This document shows, piece after piece, positions 1 through 7,559 of a DNA stretch of 64,000 bases (positions are counted from its first letter, which is position 1; the number at the start of each line of letters is the position of its first letter). The translations under genes and the position numbers were made by a program. This DNA is from Cryobacterium sp. Y29. Its GTDB lineage: Bacteria; Actinomycetota; Actinomycetes; Actinomycetales; Microbacteriaceae. The stretch is taken from the NCBI RefSeq assembly GCF_002929825.1, contig NZ_PJJN01000035.1, positions 248,001-312,000 of the forward strand, written 5' to 3'. The notes beneath the pieces are model-generated. The model had not been told where the DNA came from. It saw nothing but the letters and a program-made list of their open reading frames with translations, and searched no databases.

Positions 1-1671
1 GGCTCCGAGGTCGTCGGCGGCGGATGCTTCGGAGCCCGTCGCACCGGGACCGGCGTGGTCGGCCGCAGCATCCGTCACTGCGGACCCGGTGACGACGATC
101 TGCAGCACCATGCCCATCTGGCGGTGGCCGGCAATGGAACACCAGCCTTCCCTGCCGGCGGCCATGATTCCGGCGTCGACGATGACGGTCTTTTCGGGCG
201 CGAGCCGGCCCGAGGTCAACCCATTTGCGAGGGTGAGGTCATGCACGGCGGTGTCAGCGTTGGTAACGGTGAGTTCGAGCCGGTTGCCGGCGGGTACAGT
301 CAGCACTGACGGTGAGAACCGCATGTCCAGCATGGTCACGGTCACCTCGGTGACCTCGCCCGAGGCGATGCTCACGGCGGCGCCCTGAGCGGTGACCGAC
401 GCCGTACCGACCCCGGCCGTGACCGGGTCGAGTGCGACACCCGCGGTGACGGCCAGTACGAGGGCGCCGACCGCGGTCAGACCGAACCAGCCGAGCACGT
501 TGAGGGCACTGTGCGCCACGTAGAGGCGAGCGTGCAGGTCGTCGCCCGTCCCCGGGTTGGCCATCCAGATGCCAAGGCCTACCCCACCGAAGAGACTCAC
601 CGCGGCGGCGACGTAGTAACGCACGAGCGAGGCGCGCAGCAGAGCTACGGGTAGGTACATGATCGGCCGGTACGGTAGCGGGCGGCGCAGCACCGCCGGC
701 AGAATGACGGGCGCGTGCGCCATGATCATCGAGAGCGTGAACCCCAGCAGTACCGCATGGATGACTGCGTTGTAGGTCGGGCCGCTCGTCGCGGCGCCTT
801 CGACGAGCCAGATTCCGCCGGCGACGACCAGCCAGGCATACCCGCTGAGCAGGCAGGCTGCCATGTATCTCGGAAGCCCGAACGACCCCAGCGTGCGGCG
901 CGCGACGTCGTGCAGAAACAGCCAGCAGACCACCCAGAGGAGGGCTAGTCCAAACAACGGATAGCCAAATGCGGGCACGCACAGGGCGAGCGAGACGCAT
1001 CCGGTCAACGACAGCGACGCCCACAGCAGGCCGCGTCCGGGAGGGGTGCCGCGCAGGGTCAACCGCGCGAGTTCGAGGCGTTCGCCGGCGATGGTGAGCA
1101 CGAGGAAGGCGCTGAACGCCGGGATCAGATGGGCAACGGGAACGTTGGCGAGCCAGAGAATCGCGGCGACTTGGAGGTTGACGCCGCCGAGGAACTGGAT
1201 CGCGATGGCTGTCATCGCCTGCCGTCGCCAGATGCTGCGGTAGATCAGCAGCAGGCCGAGCGCACCGACCGCGATCGCGGTACGACCGAGCCAGGACGGC
1301 AGCGGCGCCAGCACGAGCAGGCTGCCGAGGCCGAGCAAGGCCGGGGCGGTGAAGGCCCACCACCTCTTGATGGCGACGGCCCGTTCGAGCACAATCACGG
1401 TACCCACGAAACCGAAAACCATCAACGCATCGTGGGACGCGGCGACGCGGTCGGCGAGCGGTGGAACGTCGAAGCCGAGCAGGGCCGTCGCCGCGTATAG
1501 CCCAAGGAGCAGCGACGCCCCGGCTGGAGCCAAAAACAATAAGCGGATGCCCGTTCGATCAATCACGGCGCGGCGATATTTCGGCCGAAGCTGCACTGGA
1601 GCGAGGCCCGGTGCTTGTTCCGGCGTAGATACAGAGCAGGTATCGAACGGGGACGAGTCGGGGGGACGCAC
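1..1671 (-). CDS. Membrane-anchored multicopper oxidase, NirK-like (5' part, cut by window edge)
   Basis: Reading the minus strand gives one open frame running off the left edge. Residues from about 40 to 410 hold many hydrophobic segments separated by short basic loops, so the N-terminal part is a multi-pass membrane domain. It is followed by a cupredoxin-like stretch with the type-1 copper ligand pattern: His in AVHDLTLANG, then Cys, His and Met in WCSIAGHRQMGM, and then a low-complexity linker rich in Ala, Gly and Asp at the window edge. Actinobacterial proteins of this layout continue into copper nitrite reductase/multicopper oxidase domains. The catalytic part is not in the window, so nitrite reductase activity is unproven. 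The frame has no ATG: GTG at 1671 is used here, but GTG codons at 1596 and 1566 are equally plausible. An in-frame stop lies just upstream of 1671. Confidence 0.7.
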   Translation of the reverse strand, partial: MRPPDSSPFDTCSVSTPEQAPGLAPVQLRPKYRRAVIDRTGIRLLFLAPAGASLLLGLYAATALLGFDVPPLADRVAASHDALMVFGFVGTVIVLERAVAIKRWWAFTAPALLGLGSLLVLAPLPSWLGRTAIAVGALGLLLIYRSIWRRQAMTAIAIQFLGGVNLQVAAILWLANVPVAHLIPAFSAFLVLTIAGERLELARLTLRGTPPGRGLLWASLSLTGCVSLALCVPAFGYPLFGLALLWVVCWLFLHDVARRTLGSFGLPRYMAACLLSGYAWLVVAGGIWLVEGAATSGPTYNAVIHAVLLGFTLSMIMAHAPVILPAVLRRPLPYRPIMYLPVALLRASLVRYYVAAAVSLFGGVGLGIWMANPGTGDDLHARLYVAHSALNVLGWFGLTAVGALVLAVTAGVALDPVTAGVGTASVTAQGAAVSIASGEVTEVTVTMLDMRFSPSVLTVPAGNRLELTVTNADTAVHDLTLANGLTSGRLAPEKTVIVDAGIMAAGREGWCSIAGHRQMGMVLQIVVTGSAVTDAAADHAGPGATGSEASAADDLGA

Positions 1672-1726
1672 CTCCCCAGTTCGCCGAGCCCTACATGCTC
1701 ACTGAGGACTGCATCGCCCCTGCCCG

Positions 1727-3400
1727 TTACGCCAGCGCCGACCGCAGGGTGTCAAGGCCAACGCCGCCAAGGTCCAGGGCACGACGATGAAATTCCTTGA
1801 CCCTGAAGTTCGTTCCCTCGCGAGCGGCACACTCGTCGCGCAGCTGCTCCCAGATGCGCTGGCCGACCTTGTACGACGGTGCCTGGCCCGGCCAGCCCAG
1901 GTAGCGGTTGACCTCGAACTTCACGAAACTCTCATTCATGTTGACGTTCTGACCGAGAAATTGGAAGGCATACTCTGAAGTCCACTTGCCCGAACCGTCT
2001 GGCAGGGTCTTGCCGAGGTGCACGCCGATGTCAAGAACCACGCGAGCGGCGCGCATTCGCTGCCCGTCGAGCATGCCGAAACGGTCTGCCGGGTCGTCGA
2101 GGTAGCCGAGCTGTTCCATCAATCGCTCGGCGTAGAGCGCCCAGCCCTCGGCATGCCCCGACGTGCCGGCCAGCTGGCGGCGCCAGGTATTGAGCTTGGC
2201 CCGGTTGTAGACGGCCTGGCCGATCTGCAGGTGGTGGCCGGGCACGCCCTCGTGATAGACGGTGGTGAGTTCGCGCCAGGTGTCGAATTCGGTCACTCCG
2301 ACGGGTACTGACCACCACATGCGTCCGGGGCGGGAGAAGTCGTCGGTGGGTCCGGTGTAGTAGATGCCGCCCTCTTGGGTTGGCGCGATCATGCACTCGA
2401 TGGTCTTGATCTCGTCGGGAATGTCGAATTGCGTTTCGGCGAGGTCGGCGACGGCTTTATCGCTGGTTTTCTGCATCCATTCCTGCAGGGCCTGCGTGCC
2501 GTGCAGTTTGCGTTTCGGGTCAGTGTCGAGGTAGGCGATGGCTTCGAGTACGCTCGCACCTGGTTTGATCTGGTCGGCGATCTTTTCTTGCTCTTCCACC
2601 ATGCGAGCAAGTTCTTCGATGCCCCATTCGTAGGTTTCGTCGAGGTCGACAGTCGCGCCCAAAAAGCGACGGGAGGCGAGGGAGTAGAGATCACGACCGA
2701 TCGCGTCGTTTTCGGTGGCTCTGCCCTCGAGTTCTGTGGTGAAGAAAGTGGCCAGTTTGTCGTAGGCGGTCGCTGAGCGGCGTGCGCCCACACCGAGGTC
2801 TATGACCAGGGACGCCGGCAGTGCGCCATCGTCCACAGCGGCGTTCGCGGTGAACTCGGCGAAGAACCCGTCGCTGGCCGCGTGGCGCTGCGCCTGGGCG
2901 AGCACCTCCCGCACCTGCCGAAGAGCCGGCGTTACGCCGCGTTCGATGCCGAGGCGCAGCGTGTCGATATACCCGTCGATGGCTGCGGGCAGATTGCCGA
3001 GCCGGGACGAGATGTTGGCCCAGTCGTCAACGGTCTTGGTCGGCATGAGGTCGAAGATCTCACGAATCTCCTGCGCCGGTGATGCGATGACGTTGAGGTC
3101 GCGCAGCTGTAACTCGGCGTCGGAGCTTTCCACAGTGAGGGCCAACTCGCTGCGCAGGTCGGTCTGGGTGACATCATCGACGCTGTCGACCGGGTGGGCG
3201 GCATCCAGCTGGGCAATGGTCTTCTTCGCCTCGGCGACGAATCGTTCGTGGCCGGCCGGGGAATAGTCGCCGTAGCGACCATCCCCCTCGGTGCGGCCGA
3301 TGTAGGTACCCACCGTTGGGTCGAGGTCGACGAGGGTGTCCACCCACTCTTCAGCGATCTGGTCGATGGCCGTTGGCGTGCGCTGGATGTCGTGTGTCAT
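1727..3400 (-). CDS. DUF885 family protein (peptidase-like)
   Basis: A 557-residue protein of usual DUF885 length, predicted cytoplasmic (no signal peptide or membrane segment). It starts MTHDIQRTPTAIDQ at an ATG. Around residue 380 it has the family signature YHEGVPGHHLQ, which resembles the zinc-binding helix of gluzincin-type metallopeptidases, and a later conserved HAEGWALYAE. DUF885 proteins are often annotated as zinc carboxypeptidases, but the substrate is generally unknown, so only peptidase-like is claimed. The IS481 element ends about 80 bp upstream of the start and may have displaced its native promoter region. The gene marks the left border of the accessory island. No sign of damage. 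Confidence 0.88.
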   Translation of the reverse strand: MTHDIQRTPTAIDQIAEEWVDTLVDLDPTVGTYIGRTEGDGRYGDYSPAGHERFVAEAKKTIAQLDAAHPVDSVDDVTQTDLRSELALTVESSDAELQLRDLNVIASPAQEIREIFDLMPTKTVDDWANISSRLGNLPAAIDGYIDTLRLGIERGVTPALRQVREVLAQAQRHAASDGFFAEFTANAAVDDGALPASLVIDLGVGARRSATAYDKLATFFTTELEGRATENDAIGRDLYSLASRRFLGATVDLDETYEWGIEELARMVEEQEKIADQIKPGASVLEAIAYLDTDPKRKLHGTQALQEWMQKTSDKAVADLAETQFDIPDEIKTIECMIAPTQEGGIYYTGPTDDFSRPGRMWWSVPVGVTEFDTWRELTTVYHEGVPGHHLQIGQAVYNRAKLNTWRRQLAGTSGHAEGWALYAERLMEQLGYLDDPADRFGMLDGQRMRAARVVLDIGVHLGKTLPDGSGKWTSEYAFQFLGQNVNMNESFVKFEVNRYLGWPGQAPSYKVGQRIWEQLRDECAAREGTNFRVKEFHRRALDLGGVGLDTLRSALA

Positions 3401-3459
3401 TCCCCGAGCCTAGGACACGAGAGTTTCGGCTGAACCCCCCAATTGGGGAGAGTGGCCGG

Positions 3460-4461
3460 TCAACCCGCACGGCACCTAGTTGTACCCGGCCATCTGGTTG
3501 GTGACACGCGCTGGAGCGGGGTGGTTCCAATGCCCGTGTGGATACGTTCAGTGTTGTAGTAGTTGAGCCAGGGGTCAAGGGCTTGGGTGCGTGCGGCACT
3601 GCTGGTGAATACCTGATGGTAGGCCCACTCGGCTTGGAGGGTGCGGTTGAAGCGCTCGACCTTCCCGTTGGTCCACGGGCAATGCGGTTTGATGAAGCGT
3701 TGCTGCGCGCCGAGGGCCGTCACCGCGTCTTTGAACGCTTGCGAGTTTCGGTAGGCGAAGGCGTTGTCGGAGAGGACACGTTCGATCTTCGGGATGCCAC
3801 AGCTGGCGAAGAACGCTGCGGCGCGCAGGAGGACACCGGCGGCGGTGACGCCCTTTTCGTCGGGGTGGACCTCGGCGTAAGCGAGGCGGGTGCGGTCGTC
3901 GATGACGGCGTGTACGTAGTCGTAGCCGACCCGAACGTGACCGGCGGTGTGGTTGGTGCGGGTTTGGCCGGGCTGAGCGCGCCAGCCGTCGCCGTCGGGG
4001 ATGCGTCCGAACTTCTTGACATCGATATGCACCATCTCGCCCGGGCGGGCGCGTTTATACCGGATCGCCGTGGCACGGGTGGCGCGAATCTTTTCACCGG
4101 TCAACGGGTCGCATTCCCAGAGAGCCGGAACGTGATGCCGCGCCAACACCCGGGAGACTGTGCGTGCGGGAACACCGGTGTCGGCGGCGATTCGGGCGGG
4201 GTCGGTGCGTCAGCGGGTGCGGGCCTCCAGAACGGCCGCTTCGCGTTCCGGGCTGGTCTGGGATGGCATCGAGTGCGGCCGCGATGACCGGTCGTTGAGA
4301 CCGGCCGCGCCGTCGGCACGATAACGGCGCACCCACCGATAGGCGCACTGCCGGGAGATGCCGAGTTCCTTGGCGACGTGCGCCGCCGGTCGACCGCCGA
4401 GAACCCTTTCAACCAGCAGGGCCCTTCCGCGAACGTTCAACCTGGCGTTAATGTGTGACAT
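3460..4461 (-). pseudogene. IS481-family transposase with in-frame stop
   Basis: The N-terminal part (from ATG 4461) is a helix-turn-helix domain, with VAKELGISRQCAYRWVRRYR at about residues 28-48. The second part is an rve-type DDE catalytic core with VHIDVKKFG, LSDNAFAYR and NGKVERFNRT, so Asp, Asp and Glu are present. Both parts share one frame and are separated only by TGA at 4212-4210, in the context LEARTR-stop-RTDPARIAA. Relatives commonly have Trp here, so a single TGG-to-TGA change is the simplest explanation. Near the 3' end the current frame reads past the IS border and stops at 3460. Shifting it gives NQMAGYN followed by TAG inside the CTAG target, so a 2-bp GT insertion around 3507 may be a second lesion (inference). 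Activity would require readthrough, or transposase supplied from elsewhere. Confidence 0.85.
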
Positions 4462-4561
4462 GAGGACCTCCGTTGCGAAGTGAGACGTCGAACATCTCCA
4501 CTAAGCACCGGAGGCCCTCCCTTTTCAAGGCCTCACGTCACTAACGTCATGGCCAGGTACA
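3481..4561 (-). mobile_element. IS481-family insertion sequence, about 1.08 kb
   Basis: Imperfect terminal inverted repeats start TGTACC at 3481 and end GGTACA at 4561. The left end TGTACCCGGCCAT and the reverse complement of the right end TGTACCTGGCCAT match except at one base, and both continue to a shared GTGAC. The flanks are CCTAGT (3475-3480) and CCTAGG (4562-4567), which fit the NCTAGN target and 6-bp duplication described for IS481, with one mismatch in the outer base. The element carries one transposase gene, which is broken (separate entry). Confidence 0.85.
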
Positions 4562-4562
4562 C

Positions 4563-5115
4563 CTAGGTGCCACCGCGCAGGGCCGTGATCGGCTCGATGT
4601 TGGAGGCGCGCACGGCCACGCGACAGCCCGGCATTCCCAGGCAATACCAGCGGCCCCCGAAGGCAATATTGGTCGGCCCCCGAAGGCAATATTGGTCGGC
4701 CCCCGAAGGCAATATTGGTCGGCCCCCAAACCCTCAAATACTCATAGAACGGGGTCTTCTTCTTCGTGGTGAGGTCGGTCTGCCACTCGTAGTAGCCCGT
4801 CGCCGGCACGAGGGCGCGGTGCGTTTTGATGGGGCCACGCCATGTCGCCTTATCGGTGATGCCTTCTGCCCTAGCGTTGAATGTCGGGAACTTGGTTTTG
4901 AGCTCCGTGGACCAGGACGGAGTGAGGGACCACCGTGCCGACTCCAGCCGGCGTACGGCTTCATCGCCGTCTGTGGCGGAGTGGATGATGACAGGGACCG
5001 TTTCGGTTGGCTTGATGTTCCAGCTGGGGTGCCAGTCGTGGAGGTCTCCCCCGGTCGCGTCGAAGACGCTCAGGAGTTCGCTGGTTGTATTTGAGACAAC
5101 AAGTCTGCCGGTCAT
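4563..5115 (-). pseudogene. Degraded SRAP (HMCES/YedK-like) protein
   Basis: From ATG 5115 the frame matches the SOS-response-associated peptidase family, which crosslinks abasic sites in single-stranded DNA through Cys2. Family landmarks are WNIKPTETVPV, RRLESARWSLTPSW, FNARAEG and PATGYYEW. The second residue is Thr (MTGRLVVS) where the family has Cys (MCGR), so the catalytic nucleophile is absent. After about residue 125 the frame enters three 23-bp tandem repeats, which change the reading frame, and family similarity stops. A third frame continues to RASNIEPITALRGGT and a TAG lying in the CCTAGG beside the IS481 element. Loss of Cys2, frame disruption and the adjacent IS together indicate a nonfunctional gene. 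Confidence 0.75.
4651..4719. repeat. Three 23-bp tandem repeats inside the SRAP pseudogene
   Basis: Three identical copies of a 23-bp unit beginning CGGCCCCCGAAGG (4651-4673, 4674-4696, 4697-4719) are followed by a partial copy from 4720 and preceded by a degenerate one. Each unit contains the palindrome CAATATTG. Since 23 is not a multiple of three, every copy shifts the reading frame. Confidence 0.95.
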
Positions 5116-5191
5116 GATGCGACGTTACATCCAGTCGAGCCCTGCTGCCCAGCCCCGTGCGATGCACTCCCTGGTGGCGATCGCGGGCCTG

Positions 5192-5578
5192 CTAACGGAA
5201 GTTCTTCTTCGAGTCCGTCTCGTTGGGATGGCTGGTCGCGGCTTTCGTAATGACCACGCGTCCCGTTTTCTTTGCCTTCGCAGTGGGCTCGTCAACGGCA
5301 TACCAGAGCCGAGCACCGTCCGTGACTTTATACTGCCACTGCGGCAGAACGACCCCATCGACTAGGACCGTTGAGAGATCTCCTCGAAGTTGGTAGCACC
5401 GATCCGGGTCGTACTGCCCAGGATGAGCGGTGAGATAGTCGTGGGCGTCGGCGAGGGCATTCTTCGCGGACGCCTTCAAATCACTCCACCCACGTTCGGC
5501 CGCGGTGTTGCCGAAGAAGATCTCGTACTCGCTGCCCTTGATCGGTCGCGGAACCGGAACATTGCGCTTCCCCGCCAT
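5192..5578 (-). CDS. RelE/HigB-like toxin of a type II toxin-antitoxin pair
   Basis: A 128-residue basic protein whose C-terminal half reads GARLWYAVDEPTAKAKKTGRVVITKAATSHPNETD. This looks like the strand pattern of RelE/ParE-superfamily mRNA interferase or gyrase-poison folds, where a short strand LWYAV leads to a C-terminal strand RVVIT with a following His. Its start codon directly follows the stop of the upstream Phd-like gene (TAG-ATG), the arrangement of a translationally coupled antitoxin-toxin operon. The family call rests on fold-like pattern and context, not on a named signature, so the biochemical target is unknown. It lies within the accessory island. Confidence 0.6.
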   Translation of the reverse strand: MAGKRNVPVPRPIKGSEYEIFFGNTAAERGWSDLKASAKNALADAHDYLTAHPGQYDPDRCYQLRGDLSTVLVDGVVLPQWQYKVTDGARLWYAVDEPTAKAKKTGRVVITKAATSHPNETDSKKNFR

Positions 5579-6016
5579 CTACGGACGATTAACGCGGACA
5601 GGGGCGGCCGGCAGCTCGACGGGCTCGACAGGTCTCATACCCATCGCATAAGCCACGGCCGTTTCCTTCCACTCCTGCTGCGCACGCAGCAGCCGCTCAA
5701 ACGTGCCCAACTCACTGGCGGCATAGACAAGCTGCTCAATCTCGGAAGCGTACGCGCGCAGCTCCCCCGGAGTGAACTCCCCCGTCCACGCGAAAAGATC
5801 AGTCAACGCAGCCGCGACGTCGCCCTTGTTCCGGCCGATCGCGCGGATCAGACGGCTCGACAGCGCGACACCCTTCTCGAGGACGTCGAGATCGTGACCG
5901 CGCAGGATCACGAGATCATCACCATCACGGCGCGTAATCCGGACCTGGCCCTCATCAATGTGAGCCAGAACCTCCTTGGGCTTTCGCAGAAGGTCGGTGA
6001 AAGTCGCAGTACTCAT
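5579..6016 (-). CDS. Phd/YefM-like antitoxin
   Basis: The protein starts MSTATFTDLLRKPKEVLAHI; an ATG at 6031, five codons upstream, is also possible. The N-terminal 60 residues match the Phd/YefM pattern: a short strand, a helix with DLLRKPKEVL, then the strand pair GQVRITRRDGDDLVILRG and a following helix. Such domains bind operator DNA and repress their own operon, while the C-terminal tail neutralises the toxin. Here the tail (to about residue 145) is helical and charged. The gene is directly upstream of the RelE-like gene with zero spacing. Upstream, an AT-rich stretch (about 6017-6050, containing AGATGTTTATCTGATGTATTG on the minus strand, 21 nt split as AGATGTTTATC and TGATGTATTG) could hold the promoter and operator. 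Confidence 0.65.
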   Translation of the reverse strand: MSTATFTDLLRKPKEVLAHIDEGQVRITRRDGDDLVILRGHDLDVLEKGVALSSRLIRAIGRNKGDVAAALTDLFAWTGEFTPGELRAYASEIEQLVYAASELGTFERLLRAQQEWKETAVAYAMGMRPVEPVELPAAPVRVNRP

Positions 6017-6071
6017 ACCCACACAATACATCAGATAAACATCTGATTAGGTGAGTGCTCCGACGATTGTC

Positions 6072-6327
6072 TTAGCCTGAATCCACCGGTCGACCTCTGA
6101 GGGATTCCTGGGAGCTGAGCGCATGCCGCAGCGTGACCAGCGCCTCGCCGTTGCGGCCGGCGATGGCCCAATCCGCGACCTTGAAGACGTTGGTTTTCGA
6201 CCCGGCTGCCGTAATAGCGGTCGACCGTGGTTTCGGTGACCTCACTCGTCGCATCCGCGATCAACTGCTGGCAAGCGGCGGAAAGTTCGGCCAGATCGTC
6301 GGAGAACGCGGTTCTGTCAATCCGCAT
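6072..6327 (-). pseudogene. holA: Frameshifted fragment of holA (DNA polymerase III subunit delta)
   Basis: From ATG 6327 the frame reads IDRTAF, DDLAELSAACQQLIADAT and VDRYYGSRVE, then continues one frame over as NVFKVADWAIAGRNGEAL and VTLRHALSSQ before TAA at 6074-6072. These match the domain II-III region of actinobacterial HolA, which normally exceeds 300 residues. The two frames rejoin if one A is removed from the AAAA run at 6197-6194, so a single-base insertion explains the shift. A short internal deletion before DDLAEL is also likely. Only about 80 codons remain. The start overlaps the stop of the upstream immunity gene by 11 bp, a fusion point rather than an operon. A complete holA presumably exists elsewhere on the chromosome. 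Confidence 0.68.
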
Positions 6328-6868
6328 CACCGATGTCTCGCCCCACGACGTCATAAAAGATCGTGGGCCTCACGAATTTGTCGAGCAGCACCACGTTGAG
6401 AGCTGCTTTGTAAACTAGGGATAGCGGATAGAACTGCCGCCGTTTGTCCAGCTGAATGACCGTGTCGCCGTTACGCACGTCCTTCTTACCCCCCTTATAC
6501 ACCACCCATTTCGCCCCGCTGGCGTGCCCCATGACGACCTCCGCGACGTAGGCCTGGACCTCATCAATGAGCCTCAGCTGTTGCCGGGTGAGGGGCGCGT
6601 GCGTTTCGACGCCTTCTCCCGCAGGGAAAAGCTGGGGATCCCACCAAGCAGGAATCCAATCCGTGGACACCGGCTCGTCTCTTTCCGTCAGGTGCTCAAA
6701 GAACCATGGACCTATGTTTGCGAGGCTCTCGATGCTGCCGTCCGGGTCGGGGCCGCCGGTCGCACGGAGGTGCTCTCGGATGCGCCCCTGCGCATCATCG
6801 ATTCCGTCCAGATACGCGTGGTGTGCTCGGGCTATTTCCTCTTTCGAGGCGCTCATCAAAGACAGCAT
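6317..6868 (-). CDS. Candidate immunity protein of the orphan toxin cassette
   Basis: A 183-residue acidic, soluble protein with no signal peptide. By eye it is roughly 55-60% identical over its full length to the product of 7560-8111. Shared blocks include RIREH, IGPWFF, TRQQLRLIDE, YVAEV, RQFYPLSLVY and PTIFYD. The start (ATG 6868) lies 4 bp after the stop of the orphan toxin-tip gene, the same spacing as in the full-length locus. No known immunity family was recognised. The role as immunity protein is inferred from position immediately 3' of a toxin domain, from co-duplication with that domain, and from faster divergence than the shared part of the toxin. An alternative start is ATG at residue 5. 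Confidence 0.6.
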   Translation of the reverse strand: MLSLMSASKEEIARAHHAYLDGIDDAQGRIREHLRATGGPDPDGSIESLANIGPWFFEHLTERDEPVSTDWIPAWWDPQLFPAGEGVETHAPLTRQQLRLIDEVQAYVAEVVMGHASGAKWVVYKGGKKDVRNGDTVIQLDKRRQFYPLSLVYKAALNVVLLDKFVRPTIFYDVVGRDIGDAD

Positions 6869-6872
6869 GGGA

Positions 6873-7406
6873 TCAGGCTACCCACAGAATGAACGGCTGG
6901 TTGTACTTAGTCAACAGCTCCAAGAGGCGCTGGTCAGGTCCAATGGTGTTATTGGTGCTGGTGAAGAATTGCCAGGTAATTTTGAGAACGCCACTCCCTT
7001 CGTCCGCAACCATTGGGACGTCCTTGGAGGCCTGAATCGCCGCTCGTCCGACCCCGCTGGCCCGTCCATGCTTGATTTCGTCAGCAAAGCCGGTTGAGCG
7101 AACGAGTACGTCGTACAACCGTTTGATCTTCCCACCGTCAGCACTGCTAACGATTTGTGATGGCAGGGCGTTGGGCGTTTGGTCCCGCAGGAACTTCCCG
7201 GCATCCCGCTCGTAACGATAGGTGCTCGGCGCTTTCCTAATGTCGCTTGCGGCCGACACCATGTCGTCGAAGTGTTTCGCGCTGATCGCTCGGGTTGCGA
7301 GCCGTACGATGGCCGAATCGGGGATGTCTGCGCCTTTCAGCCGATCGACTGCTCGCGGCGATACCTTCCGCAGCAAATCCATCTTGGCTGAGATGGGCGT
7401 GCCCAC
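6873..7406 (-). CDS. Orphan toxin C-terminal domain (no export module)
   Basis: A 177-residue frame from GTG 7406 that aligns end to end with residues 937-1113 of the large toxin (8116-11457). About nine in ten residues match over the first 75, then about two in three. It keeps the presumed catalytic residues of a PD-(D/E)XK nuclease fold: Asp99 in LYDVLV, and Glu110 and Lys112 in ADEIKHG. Homology to the large gene begins abruptly at about 7412, just upstream of the GTG. The sequence before it is unrelated, has an in-frame stop near 7468, and lacks any signal peptide. An AAGGA precedes the GTG. It is best read as a silent or reserve tip for recombination into the full-length gene. Expression from the GTG is possible but would leave the product in the cytoplasm. 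Confidence 0.65.
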   Translation of the reverse strand: MGTPISAKMDLLRKVSPRAVDRLKGADIPDSAIVRLATRAISAKHFDDMVSAASDIRKAPSTYRYERDAGKFLRDQTPNALPSQIVSSADGGKIKRLYDVLVRSTGFADEIKHGRASGVGRAAIQASKDVPMVADEGSGVLKITWQFFTSTNNTIGPDQRLLELLTKYNQPFILWVA

Positions 7407-7559
7407 ATCCTTACCCCGAAAGCAGGGGCGTCGAAGTAGTTGAGCCCTGACTTCCCTGACCGCTCAATGAGCATGAGGTGGCGCGGCTAAACGGCCTGCG
7501 CGTGACGTGCTGTTCGAGTGCCTCAGTGCACGCCTTACTCAAGGTCAGTCTCGGTCCTG

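Noticed and set aside
254..1363. Long minus-strand frame of 369 codons, very rich in Arg and Pro
   Set aside because: It is the shadow of the multicopper oxidase frame; its composition is typical of an out-of-frame reading of high-GC DNA, whereas the neighbouring frame gives clean membrane helices and copper ligands.
7413..7559. A gene between the orphan toxin tip and the second immunity gene
   Set aside because: Frames there have stops or no start, and nothing recognisable is encoded; it looks like a duplication junction.
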